Below are positions 48,051 to 58,960 of a DNA stretch of 64,000 nt, in pieces. How positions within the stretch are numbered: position 1 is the first letter of the stretch; every line of letters starts with the position of its first letter. Source of the stretch: Coprinus comatus (taxonomy: Eukaryota > Basidiomycota > Agaricomycetes > Agaricales > Agaricaceae); contig JAWPGT010000024.1 of NCBI GenBank assembly GCA_034638255.1, positions 124,001 through 188,000 of the forward strand, given 5' to 3'. The translations under genes and the position numbers were made by a program. The notes under the pieces are model-generated. The model was not told where the DNA came from and did not search any database. It saw only the letters and a program-made list of their open reading frames with translations.

Positions 48051-49951
48051 ATGGACGGCAGCACACCTTCCTTGCTTCTCAAACACCTGGAATTCCAATG
48101 TTGACTCCATGAAGTACTTGGGTTTAATGGCTGGTTCGAATGCTGTCAGCCTTACTCCGATTTAATCGAGAAGAATGATTCCTCTGGGAGGTGTAATGTT
48201 GGCATAACGGCTATTATAAGAGCTACGCTGAGGGATGGAGTGTATCACGAGGATACTTGGTATGGTATGTTGCAGAACAGTAAGGTCAGGCTTTGGATAA
48301 GGTATGATTATTATTTTCTTCTGGGTCAAACGGAGTGCTGAATATTACGTATTGTAAGAAAGAGGCGGTCACGGATAGCCTCAAACGTGCGTTGAGGAAC
48401 TTTGGAAACCTCATGGGCAATTGTCTATACGATAAAGCATATGCACAGGAAATCGTCAAGATGAAGGTTCCTCCGGTAAGATAAACCTTCGTGCCTTCTC
48501 TGAGTAGTTTTTCAACCTTCGTGTTACATAGGCCAAGTTTGATAAAAGTGACCTTCTTTGAAGAAAAGAATTCGCAGAACCTGAAGAAACAAAACCTACA
48601 ATTCCTCCACAACCTGCAAACAAGAACAACTCCCGACCACCTGTACCGCCTTTTAATGCTTCTAATACGTCATCTACATCATCAACTACTGCTCGTCAAC
48701 CGCAATCAAATGCAAATGCTTCAACATCACACGTACCACAAAGTTCTGTTACGAATATGCGTTCATCAATCCCAACACTTCTATGAATAATTTAAACATA
48801 TCTATATCCAAACCTTCTGGTTCTAACCCAACCAAAACACTCGTTCCAATCAACCTCAACTCCGACCTCTGCAAAATCACCACGCTTCATTTGCTCAATC
48901 GTCACCATCCACTTCTACCTCTCATCCGAATCGTACAGAAATACTCGTTGCTCAGACAAAATGTACTACATTGAAAGCAGAACAAGAGGATAGTTTTGAT
49001 TTTGGTGATGATGACGCATTTTTCGCAGCTTTGGATATGAGAGAAGCAGATCTTGGAAGACCTCTTGAAACGGAAACTGATACCGACCTTGGACAACCTA
49101 TAGTATTTGATGAAACTTTTGACACAATTCGGAGTGGTGACAGGTGTAGTGTGATTAACGATTCAATATCAATGGCGAATATTTCTACTGTTGTAGATAA
49201 ATCGAAAGATCAAGCTGCTACTAATAAAGCTGCTAGGGTACAAAGATTACAACAACAGATTAGGAGTGCAAGTTTGACTATGGATGATGAAGATGGTACA
49301 GATCAACAATCGATTTTGCCGGAGAAATTGACGATGAATAAGACCCAATCGAATTCAAATTCGAAGAATCCTCGATCGTTTCAAATGTCAACTATTGGTC
49401 AACGTCAAGTAACATCCACTTCGAATATGAACATGCAAAGGAATCAAAACCAAAATCAAAATCAGAGACGACAACAACAACAGGATAGAGATCAGAACCG
49501 GAATCCGAATACCTTCAAATTCTAATGATAAATCGAATGGTGGTATTGGTAACGCAAATGGGAATGGGAAGAGACCACTTACACCTTCTATGGGTGGTTT
49601 TCATTTTCCTCCTGGAATGGTATGAATATTTCTTTTCTCTTTTCTTCTAAAACCATATCTGTTACGGTTGACGAAGAGTTGAAATATACTTACTTATAAT
49701 TATTTTTTGGTTAACAGAATCCGTTGCAAATGCAAAATCTTAATGGTAATGGTACTTTGAATCCGTCAAATGGAATTAAAAGACCTGCAGATGGTATGAC
49801 TTGTTCTGACGGTGTTATAGCTCCTGGTAATGGTAATGGGTATAGAGGTTCGAGACCTGGAATGGAATTACAGCGAGGTGCTCAATTTACTATTAGAAGA
49901 GAACCATTTGAGGTTGGTGAAGGTGGGAATGTGAAGAGAATTAGACGATAA
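48051..49951 (+). pseudogene. RAD52 homologue, broken (copy E)
   Basis: Seen: N-terminal MDGSTPSLLLKH-like piece, then a deletion that removes the first half of the annealing domain; sequence resumes at the equivalent of EVLGFNGW (about 48115). Exon [18 protein letters not shown] is intact (48359-48477), then KFDKSDLL..EEKNSQNL in a shifted frame, the acidic DSFDFGDDDAFFAALDM (about 48990), the Gln/Asn tail, a shift near 49510, the last intron and the end GNVKRIRR at 49951. At the codon where copy C has TAA this copy has GAA, so that stop arose only in C. Introns retained, so a genomic duplicate. Confidence 0.85.
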
Positions 49952-51071
49952 TAAATGGTGATGATGATCACTTGGAGAAGGGAGGGAGTTTTTGTTCTTG
50001 TTTTTATTATTAATACCGTATTCAAAGGATGATCCTGGGTCTAAGACAGGTTCTAAGATGAAAACCGATGGAGATCGTGTGGAGAGTGAAGAGCAGATAC
50101 GTGAATAGTAGTGAAATGAGGTGTGAGTCGACTGCGTCCGTCAAGTCGGACTTTGAGACCTGACGAGATTAGATTAGAAATTGAAAATTTCAGAGTTTTG
50201 AGGTAAAATAAATAGTGTGGTGAGTTCGAGAGTGAGTGAGAAGTCGAGACAGAACAGACAATAAAGACTGAAATTCGCTGCCTAGCTGCGAGAGACCATG
50301 ATGTAAATTAGAAAGTAGAGATGAAAGGAAAATTAAAAGAAAGTAATTCAAACACGTTCTTGGGTAGTAATGGAGCCGAATATGAAGTAAAAGAAGTAGC
50401 GTTGAAAGGGAACGAGCAGTTGAATACTCAAAGGGGTTCCGTGGTGTTAAACCACGACGTTATGAAGTCTTGACGTGATACGTTGTCTTCATATTGAGTT
50501 TTGAATGCCGAATACGTATGGACTTGCAGGAAGATTTTGCTAACATATGGACAGGACAATACTGTAGCTATGATGTCATATCTCAGGTTTTACAAGAGCC
50601 TTACCGGTGGAGGATAATCACAACTGGGAGTCAACGAGTTAACGGGAATGTTTACAACCCGAGGGAAAGCTTAAAACTTTTGGATACGAAGTCATAGACG
50701 TCCCCGACTCGGAGGCTCAAGTAAGAAGAAATAATGGTAGAAAAGTAATATTGTCAATCAATTATTCCTTGTTGTACGGAATAATCACATCCCAATAATT
50801 ATAATACCCTTTTCCATAGGATATACACAGGTATTCTGGTAGATAAATATAACATGAGTTCCCTGAGCCCAAAAATTTCCCAACTCGACAGTGCGTCCGA
50901 CTCTTATCTTCCCACATTTGTTTAAGAATTGAGAAAAGATGTACTATCTCCTCTGAGTCAGGGTATCCACAAAGACACCCTGATTTATCACGCCATATTG
51001 AATCATACCAAGTTTGTTGTTCCAAGGTCATATCCTGCAATGACATGTCAGCCCTCCACGCCAAACAATGA
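49952..51071. other. Shared spacer of unit E, and 3' remnant of the NACHT gene
   Basis: 49952-50760 matches 44450-45160. From 51071 down to 50762 the minus strand still encodes the ancestral C-terminus (CGYPDSEEIVHLFSILKQMW..PYNKE), but a 2-nt insertion near 51079 puts it out of frame with the upstream exon, so it is probably now untranslated. Confidence 0.5.
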
Positions 51072-53713
51072 TCAGGATGAGATTGGTTTTGTACACACGC
51101 TGTATAACATTATGTTATCATCCTCACGATTGCATTCCCTTTTGGTAGTTATGTAAAACAGAGCCTTTCTGAAAACATCAATTGCTTTCATTTTAATCTC
51201 CTTAGCATCCATAAACACATGGAAAATCTCAGGGTCTCGTTTGCGAAACTCCTGCACCTTTGTGAGTAAGGCAAAGAAAAATAAGTTTCTGCTGAACTAT
51301 GAATCTACCTGAACACTCACCAAATCATAGACCGATTTCATGAATTCCATTTTAAGTCTAATTCCAATGCTCCACGTAGGCACAACCGAGAAATCAAAGT
51401 TATGGATAAAAATTTTTACAGTAAAAGCGAACGGGTAACCTTTATCAGCGATACGATGGTGATGCATGTAGTGCAAACAGTGGCATAACATATCAAATTT
51501 TGCCTTAAAGCACAAGTCAGGCTCTTCAAATGTAGTTGTTAGTTTGATGTTATCCACTTTAAATTGCCCGTCTGTATCTAATGAACGCGTGAGTAAGAGA
51601 AACAATTTAAACTTCATGGTGACTTGAAATTTGATCAGTAACCTACCGTCCATGACTTCATGCAGGATCCGATGAAAACCCAAGGCATATTCTTTGCTTG
51701 CACTCTCGCGTGCAATGAAAAATGGGCCAGAGCGAGATTCATCCTGTAGATAGTCCAAAAAAGACTTATGTTCAACTTCAGGTAAGTTGTTGTACTCGGA
51801 CTGAAACTCGGGGTGGTGTAGCACAGAATTCAACTTGTGAAGAGAACTGTACATGTGATGCATCGGAAGTTGCATTAAATTGCCCAGTGCCTGACAATCT
51901 AGCACAGGGTACAACAATCTACCCGACTTGATAGACAGCATTCGTTTTGTGGTGGGTAAGATGTCGTCTGGAACAGTGGACATGATAAAGGTGTAGAGAG
52001 CATCTAGATCTGCAAAGGGGTTCCGCTTTCTTTCCGAGTCCTTTTGGTTCCTCCTCGCGTTCTCTATACCATCAATGACTTGGTTCAAGAGTGTCACAGG
52101 GTCCCGATAGTCCACATCATCAATAAACTTCATCACTGTGGAAGCAAAAGCAAAAAGACCACTGGCATAACTTGCGATCGTTAGGAACTGAGTCTCTGTT
52201 GGCCATTGATGTGGATTGGGAATAGAACGAGAATTCCTAAGACGAATGTCTGTGAATCCAGATCGTAGGTACCGCTCAACATCAGCGCATGATTCATCCG
52301 AGTCGATCTTAATCTCGTCCATGTCGTAAGTTGGTAATATCTCCGGGAGTGCAAATGAGGCCTCTATGTGTGATTCAGGACGACTGCTGACAAGCCAAAG
52401 GAGAGGAGCAGTTGGATGATCGGATACAAACGTGGAAATGAGTTCAACGATTTCACACTGTGCTTTCTCCCCCTTGCACTCGTCAATTCCATCCAAGATG
52501 ACGACAATTGGCTGTGTACTGGTGTGCAACTTCATATGAACAAAGGGTTGGGTGATAAAATGGAAGAATTGGGATTGCATTGATCGTTCAGGAAGCTTGG
52601 GATCTTCATTGAGCTTCGACAACAAATATTGTCGGTATGGCGGATAACGCGCATATAACTGGTAAGCGATGGTGGTGAAGAGTCGTTTAGGGTCACTACG
52701 ACCTCCAGTCGAGTCAGATCTCCAGAAGAAAAATGCTGCTCCTGGCTTCGCAGCTGGAGGAAAGAATATGGATTCTGCGATTGATTGTAGAACAGCAGAT
52801 TTCCCAACACCTGCTGGTCCTTTCAACCAAAAGAACGGTTTCTGTCCACATCCACGATTAAGAATCCATTCACATAATCGTCGCCGGAGACAGACTCGAG
52901 TATCAGGATGGCATTTCGGAGGCGGGTCGCGTTCTGAAGAATCCATGTCAGCACCAGGAACGGTATATTTGAGCAGCATCTTCAAAGCTTAGGAATGTCG
53001 GATGTCAGAATTTATATAGTAACGGCAGATTCAATATTACTCACTCCTGTTATCGGTATCAGGTGTTTGTTGGTAACTAGTCGATATCATTATTGGGTTA
53101 GTTACTACAAAGTCGCGAGATTGAGCAAAGAATGTATTCGAAGGGGGGAGACTCGAATTGGTCGTGTTGGATAGTTGGCTGGGTTCGGTGGTAGTACGTG
53201 GGAGGCAGTCTCTTGCGTTTTGTTGGCTCCCTAGTACTAGAACTAATTATTACAATCCTGAGCTTAATACGAAATTAAATTGACTTACTCGTTGAAGTAG
53301 TTTCGGACATCTCGTTGGACTCTCCAGAGTGAATAATTGGGTTCGAAACAGCCTGCATAATATCAGGTTTGCCGACATCGGCTGGGCCTTTCAGCCAAAG
53401 GAATGGCCTCCTGGAACGTGTATATGCATTGTTGATCCATTTTAAAGTCCTCTGTAGCAGCGGTTGATTATGTTCGGGCAAGTTAGAGTTGGTTCCTAGG
53501 ATCATGTAGTTGAGAGGGGTAATATACTCGCATTCGTGTAGACAAACTATACGTACTTGAAGGGTAGCTGGCGTATGAAAGAGAGGAACCATTACTTCCT
53601 TGATGTAAAGTATCGTTTTCGTTCCCTGGCAGAGGTTCACTACTCAACGTTAGCGAACGTTGAGGCATGTTATGGCCATGTGCGAGACTCTGGTCATAGG
53701 ATGGTAGAGGCAT
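51072..53713 (-). CDS. Chimeric NACHT-domain NTPase, copy 3 (intact 800-residue frame)
   Basis: Seen: five exons, 53713-53557, 53495-53289, 53230-53045, 52987-51321 and 51257-51072, introns 57-63 nt with GT-AG ends, 2403 nt in total with no break. Residues 1-120 come from a type 2 gene and include a defective P-loop (GPADVGKPDI). Then the type 1 linker (SNTTNSSLPPSNTFFAQSRD) and the complete type 1 NACHT: Walker A GPAGVGKSAV, FFFWRSDSTGG, Walker B IVVILDGIDECKG, LWLVSSRPESHIEASF, NPFADLDALYTFIMSTV. The last 250 residues have no recognised repeats. Known family: STAND NTPases, in fungi often linked to heterokaryon incompatibility or immunity-like signalling. Inference: the only NACHT copy here that could still be expressed. 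The C-terminus differs from its sisters because of a 2-nt insertion downstream. Confidence 0.75.
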
Positions 53714-53737
53714 CTAATGATCCCGTTAACAGAGTGA

Positions 53738-54121
53738 TCAGAACTGAGAAGTGGAAGATTGATCTGTGAAGCAAACACGATGCATGATGCTATGTCTATT
53801 TGGCCCATTTAATTTAACGACTCCTTCCCAGTCCGCACGCTTCCTTTTATGGGAAATTTGTATTTCGTAGGAGTCTATACCGTTAACATCGCATACAGGA
53901 AATGTAATGGTACGGCAATCTGAGATTGGTTGTTGTTGTACAGGCTGCATAGTCATCTTGAAGGAAGATATAGATGGTATTGATGTTGCTGTATCTGACG
54001 TAGTGGTAGATGGGTCAAATGCCGCTGTTGTAGATTTAGTAGCATTCTTCATAGGAATTGATCTTGGTTCCCTAGCTGATTTTTTTCCCTTTGATCTTAT
54101 CCTTATCTCTATGCCCGTCAA
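53738..54121 (-). CDS. Hypothetical ORF, Ser/Thr-rich with basic patches
   Basis: An open frame of 127 codons: basic start (RIRSKGKKSAREPRS), Ser/Thr-rich middle (TTTSDTATSIPSISS), and a more ordered part (ITFPVCDVNGIDSYEIQISH KRKR). It lies between the NACHT gene and the helicase remnant on the same strand and may be the C-terminal piece of that helicase. No family recognised; it could also be chance. Confidence 0.3.
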   Translation of the reverse strand: MTGIEIRIRSKGKKSAREPRSIPMKNATKSTTAAFDPSTTTSDTATSIPSISSFKMTMQPVQQQPISDCRTITFPVCDVNGIDSYEIQISHKRKRADWEGVVKLNGPNRHSIMHRVCFTDQSSTSQF

Positions 54122-54369
54122 ATTTATTTGTTTCTACCAAATAAATGCCCTTAGCCTGTTTAAGAGCCCCTCGTCCCAGGCGCTGCATAAGACTACACAA
54201 ACCCTTGATATACCCTACTTGGATGGCTAGTGAAATATCTGGGATATCGAGTCCCTAAATTAAACAATCAACATATGCATTTTGAAACTTGAGCAGCCGA
54301 AGAGCCAAGTACATACCATTCCTGCAGCCTCTGTACACACCATTCCCCAGTCGACTTTCTCGGCAACCT

Positions 54370-55504
54370 GCTATTGTCCCCTCACGAAATTTTGAACTCC
54401 TGGTTGCATGAAACCACTTGATTTTATCTCAATGTTATCTTGCCATAACACCTTAACAGCAGCTTCTGCTTTGCTTTGTTGGTCTGTAGGCCATAAACTT
54501 TGGAGGTGGCTTTGATTCGTTGTACTTGTCCAGTTGAGGGGTGTGTCGCAAGTCATTCCAACTGCTAGCCGAATATTCCATCCACCGAACAAAAAGTGTT
54601 ATGTTAGACCGTTTATTAGAGCACCGGAGGACATGGTTTGTAGCTTGGCGCATCTTTAATGCCGTTCTGAAGCTGGCGTAACGTGTATTCGGGTAGTGAA
54701 GCTGAAACCGCATGAAAGTGTACATTCTTGGATAATCGGTAGCGGATGAGACCCAAGCGAGCATACATGGGCCGAAATTCAGCAACCCTGCTGGACACAG
54801 TGACACTCATCTATGGTAATGTTGAAGAGTTGCAAGAGGAATTTGGCATTTTTGAAGAGCACAATACAACGTTTATTCGAGCCTATGACTTCTGGACTGG
54901 TAACTACAACCGAATATTTACCATCTGCTATATTCTGAATAAAATATCACTGTCAGTATGTGTGCCATAATCATTTTATTCACGACGTACTTCGAAAACA
55001 TGATCTCTGATATTTTTCTGTCAAATCGATAGCAGAATAACCCGATTTCCCTACTTCAGCAATATTTTGATCACCCAGGATGTTCAAGGCTGTAATAACA
55101 ATGATGATGCGATTGCCGATGTAAGGTAGACAGCCCCAAAAGGTCAGAGTCTTGCCGGACCCTGTAGCTGCAATAGTGATGCAATCTTGGCCTCGAAGTT
55201 GAGCTTGAATGTCCAAGATTTGAAATGTGCAAGGGGTAAATCCAAACATAGACCTTATCCTGTCACGTAGTTCATCTTCGGATGGAACACGTGCTGGCGA
55301 TGTCGTTGCAGGAATTGACATCTCAAGACTTGAACAACGTCCACTCCGATTACTCAAACAAGTAACTCGGTGCGTTGTTGATGGATTCACACGGACGCGG
55401 CTCCGTGGTTGGTTTTCGCACGCGAGCATTTGTGACCACTCGTTGTCATCTGTGACTCGTGACTCAGATATCGTTGATTTTCCCCCTTGTTCATCAACGT
55501 TCAT
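54370..55504 (-). pseudogene. RecQ-like DEAH-box DNA helicase, broken N-terminal half
   Basis: Known: RecQ helicases unwind DNA 3'-5' using ATP. Seen: first frame (55504-54980) with FQILDIQAQLRGQDCI, Walker A IAATGSGKTLTFW and motif Ia-like VITALNILGDQNIAEV; then, after frame breaks, YSVVVTSPEVIGSN, motif II NITIDECHC (DECH), FRPMYARLGLIRY and motif III VHFHAVSASLP, then NITLFVRWMEYS. At least two in-frame stops and two shifts separate these pieces, and the second RecA-like lobe (motifs IV-VI) and the RQC domain are missing. It sits between two inverted NACHT arms. Confidence 0.75.
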
Positions 55505-55628
55505 CGATCATCAACTATCTACTGCCACGGTTCATGGCTCTCTCAACCATTAAAATGAATATATAAAAGAGCCTATACCAAGGCGACTATGTACCAACTA
55601 CGAAAACTGAGCCTGTGTATTTAGTAAA

Positions 55629-56400
55629 ATGCCTCAAAGCTCGCACATGTTTAGTGGGGAATCTCAGCTAGGGAATGAAAACGATACTTTACATCAAGCA
55701 AGTAATGGTTCCTCTCTTTCATACGCCAGCTACCCATTAAGTAAGCATATTTTGTCTACACCAATGCTAGTGCATTACCCCTCTCAACTACATGACCCCA
55801 GGCACGAACTCTAACTTGCCCAAACATAATCAACCGCTGCTACAGTGGACTTTAAACTGGATCAACAATCCATATACATGTTGCAGCAGGCCATTCCTTT
55901 GGCTGAAAGGCCCAGCCGGTGTCAGGAAACCTGATATTATTCGGGGTATTTCGAACTCAATCACTCGCTCTGGAAGGTTCTGAGGAGCATCATTCTTCTC
56001 TTCAAGGGAAGAGTAAAGTGACTCTCGACAACTCTTTATTACGATCGCTGACCAACTGGGCACCTACTTCCCTTCGTATCACACGTATCTCACTTCCGAA
56101 TTGAACAAATACCCCAGCCTCCCCAAACAACCAATTCAAACACAATTCAATCGCGCCATAGTCCAACCATTTGTCACAGGATGGATAGACACCGCATTTC
56201 CCATTATCATGCTCATTGATGGACTGGATGAATGTCGAAACGAACAGGATCGGAGCATTGCACTTATTTCGTTTTTTGTGCAGTGTAAACTGTCTCACCC
56301 TCCCTTTGGATTGTCATCCGCAGCCGCATCTGCTCTCAACATCTTCACTACCAATTATCCATCCAAGTTATGACTCACGAGACGGAAGAAGTTTCCGATG
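55629..56400 (+). pseudogene. NACHT type 2, copy 4 (inverted, broken)
   Basis: Seen: MPQSSHMFSGESQLGNENDT, intron, NQPLLQWTLNWINNPYT, a P-loop reading GPAGVRKPDI (Gly-to-Arg and Ser-to-Pro changes), a stop after SITRSGRF (55982), then in another frame LNKYPSLPKQPIQTQFNRA and Walker B IIMLIDGLDECRN, which keeps the aspartate lost in copy 1. Another shift follows near 56290. Opposite orientation to the copies at 47-54 kb. Confidence 0.75.
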
Positions 56401-56779
56401 AAGCCACAACAACTCAGTGACACGATTACCACTTGGGCCACTTGGGTTCAAGTTTTCAACCGCGAGTGTGAGCCCACAATATAGTGAGTCTGGTCCATCT
56501 TTCATTGGCTCATACATACTCATAGCCTATAACGTTTAAGTGACAGAAAAGGGGAAATAATAAGAACACTCATGATATCAATCACGCAGATTCACGCTGT
56601 CCAATGAACGGGCATAACCAATCTCTCTGTTAAGTCAGGGAGGCAAAGACTGCCTGTCCATTTACAACCTATCTAGTTATATACTGTATACCACAATGAA
56701 AAGGGCCAAAGCTATAACGCCTTCGCAGGAGAATGAAACAATAAATAAAAACTGAAAAGTGTACGTTAGTAATCGAGTT

Positions 56780-58290
56780 AGTCATCAACGATCGGATTAC
56801 GAATGTCAAACACTCAGTCGATACTGCTAGCGCTCCCTCTGAGGCACAGCCTGAGTCCAACGAGATGCCCGAGACTACTTCAACGAGCAAGTCAATTTTA
56901 TTTACTTCATATTAAAGCTCAGAGTTGTAACCATTAGTTCCAGCAGTAGGAAGCCAACAGAACACAGGAGAGCACCTCCCACTTGTTACCACTGAACCTG
57001 TTCAGCTATCCAACATGACCAATTCCAGTCTCACCCCTTCGAATACATTCTTTGCTCAATCTCGCGACTTTGTAATAAATAACCCAACAATGGTATCGAA
57101 TAATTACCAACAAATACCCGATACCAATAACAGGAGTGAGTAATCCCAAAAACTGCGGTTACTACATAACTTCTGACACCTAACATTCCTAAGCTTTGAA
57201 GATGCTGCTCAAATATACCGTTCCTGGCGCTGACATGGATTCCTCAGAACGTAACCCACCTCCTAAATGCCATCCTGATACCCGAATCCGTCTTCGGGGA
57301 CGATTACTCGAATGGATTCGCAATTGTGGATGTGGACAGAAGCCGTTCTTTTGGGTGAAAGGACCAGCAGGTGTTGGCAAATCTGCTGTTCTGCAATCAA
57401 TCGCAGAATCCATATTCTCTCCTCCAGCTATGAACCCAGGAGCGACATTTTTTTTTCTGGAGGTCTGACTCGACTGGCCGTAGTGACCCAAATCGACTCT
57501 TCACCACCATCGCTTACCAGCTATATACGCGTTATCCTCCATACCGACAATATCTGTTGTCGAAGCTCAATGAAGATCCCAAGCTTCCTGAACGATCAAT
57601 GCAATCCCAGTTCTTCCATTTTATCACCCAACCTTTTGTTCATATGAAGTTGCACACTGGTACACAGCCGATTCTCATCATCTTGGATGGACTTGACAAG
57701 TGCAAGGGGGAAAAAGCGCAGTGCGAAATCATTGAAATCATTTCCACATTTGTATCCGATCATCCAACTGCTCCTCTCCTTTGGCTTGTCAGCAGTCGTC
57801 CCGAATCACATATACAAGACGTATTTGCACTCCCGGAGATATTGCCAACTTACGACATGGACGAGATTAAGATCGACTCGGATGAATCATGCGCTGATGT
57901 GGAACGGTACCTACGATCTGAATTTGAAGACATTTGTCGTAGGAATTCTTGTTCTATTCCAAATCCGGGTCAATGGCCAACAGAGACTCAGTTCCTGAAG
58001 ATTGCCAGTTATGCCGGTGGTCTTTTTACTTTTGCTTCCACGGTGATGAAGTTCATTGATGATGTGGACTATCGGGACCCTGTGACACTCTTGAACCAGG
58101 TCATTGATGGTATTGAGAGCACAAGGAGGAACCAAACGGACTTGGAAAGAAAGCGGAACCCTTTTGCAGATCTGGATGCTCTCTATAACTTGATTATGTC
58201 CACTGTTCCAGATGACATCTTACCCATCACAAAATGAATGCTGTCTATAATATCGGATGAAGGGCTGTTCTGTGTACTAGATTGGAGTGC
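56780..58290 (+). pseudogene. NACHT type 1, copy 4 (inverted, truncated)
   Basis: Seen: the uninterrupted first exon (56786-56890), linker exon SNMTNSSLTPSNTFFAQSRD, then MLLKYTVPGADMDSSERN, Walker A GPAGVGKSAV, an extra T in the T-run near 57452 that shifts the frame, then PILIILDGLDKCKG (the usual DEC reads DKC), LWLVSSRPESHI, NPFADLDALYNLIMSTV, and a TGA at 58235-58237 where the other copies have CGA. Homology ends near 58290 at a CATCAGGATTTT sequence that looks like a TIR element end. It provides the empty-site reference for the insertion in copy 1. Confidence 0.82.
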
Positions 58291-58344
58291 ATCAGGATTT
58301 TGGGGCTGTCTTTGGAAAAGCTTAGAACAACTTGGACAACCTTG
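58291..58344 (+). mobile_element. Terminal remnant of a TIR element
   Basis: CATCAGGATTTTGGGGCTGT followed by CTTTGG and CTTGG words, preceded by TG, like the left ends at 20983 and 59748. Only about 50 bp is left; no opposite end found nearby. Confidence 0.5.
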
Positions 58345-58520
58345 GGTACGATTGTTGATTACCTTCTGGGTCAAGCAGAGTGCCGAACATTACTGTAGTG
58401 CAAAAAAGATGGTGGTGTTTTTTATTATTAGTTATATTTATTGTTGCTTGTTGCATTGTTCGTTTTGTTAAAAAGCTTTTTATCATTGTTACATGAGCTT
58501 CAAGTTTGTATTTCTATTCT
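58345..58520 (+). pseudogene. RAD52 remnant: first intron joined to 3' flank
   Basis: 58345-58410 resembles the first RAD52 intron and the start of exon 2 (GGTACGATT.., CTGGGTCAAGC, ACTGTAGTG, then CAAAAAAGA; compare 11124-11190). It then jumps to the RAD52 3' flank (ATATTTATTGTTGC.., GTTACATGAGCTTCAAGTTT; compare 12900-12990). All coding sequence between is lost. Confidence 0.65.
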
Positions 58521-58530
58521 GAAAACGTAT

Positions 58531-58960
58531 GTCTCAGCGTCAAGAAATGTAAAGGTAAACGCTGTTTATTATTAACCAACCTGAAAACGTATGTCTACAA
58601 TAATGGTAGTACAAGTTAGTTAATTTGACGTTCATTACATGGGAGAATAAACCTCACCTCAGCGTCAAGAAATGTAAAGGTAAACGCTGAGGTACATGAG
58701 TGAAAATTTACATCTTAACAACCATCGAGTGACAAACAAAGTGCGGAACATTTGAAGATAAACAAACATAGAAAAAGGAAAGAACATTTACAAATCGGGA
58801 AGTCTGTAACGTGTTCTTGGTACCACCTTCCAACACTCCCCCTGGTACTGTGAATACGTCTATATCATCCCAAGTTTTTGAACCATCTTCATGTGTATAT
58901 TCTTCAACAACGGTTTGGTAAATATGTCGGCAACATTTTCACTCCATCAGGGAAACGGGA
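58531..58960 (-). mobile_element. Copia 3'-end remnant: RNase H tail, polypurine tract and part of an LTR
   Basis: Minus strand near 58950-58870 reads VADIFTKPLLKNIHMK, the usual copia C-terminal block, followed by the purine tract AGGGGGAG and TGTTGGAAGGTGG (LTR start, about 58837). The LTR-like part includes a 31-nt motif repeated at about 58531-58561 and 58656-58686 (CAGCGTCAAGAAATGTAAAG.., arms CAGCGT and ACGCTG). Confidence 0.6.

Larger units (their letters stand above)
47858..53790. repeat. Duplicated unit E (RAD52 pseudogene plus NACHT gene, about 5.9 kb)
   Basis: Second tandem copy of the unit starting at 43235: promoter-like stretch, RAD52 on plus to 49951, spacer to about 50760, NACHT on minus to about 53713. 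It keeps more of both genes than unit D. Its far end borders the helicase remnant region. Confidence 0.7.

Noticed and set aside
10661..49951. RAD52 copies as processed retrocopies
   Set aside because: Introns are kept at the same positions and flanking DNA was copied too.
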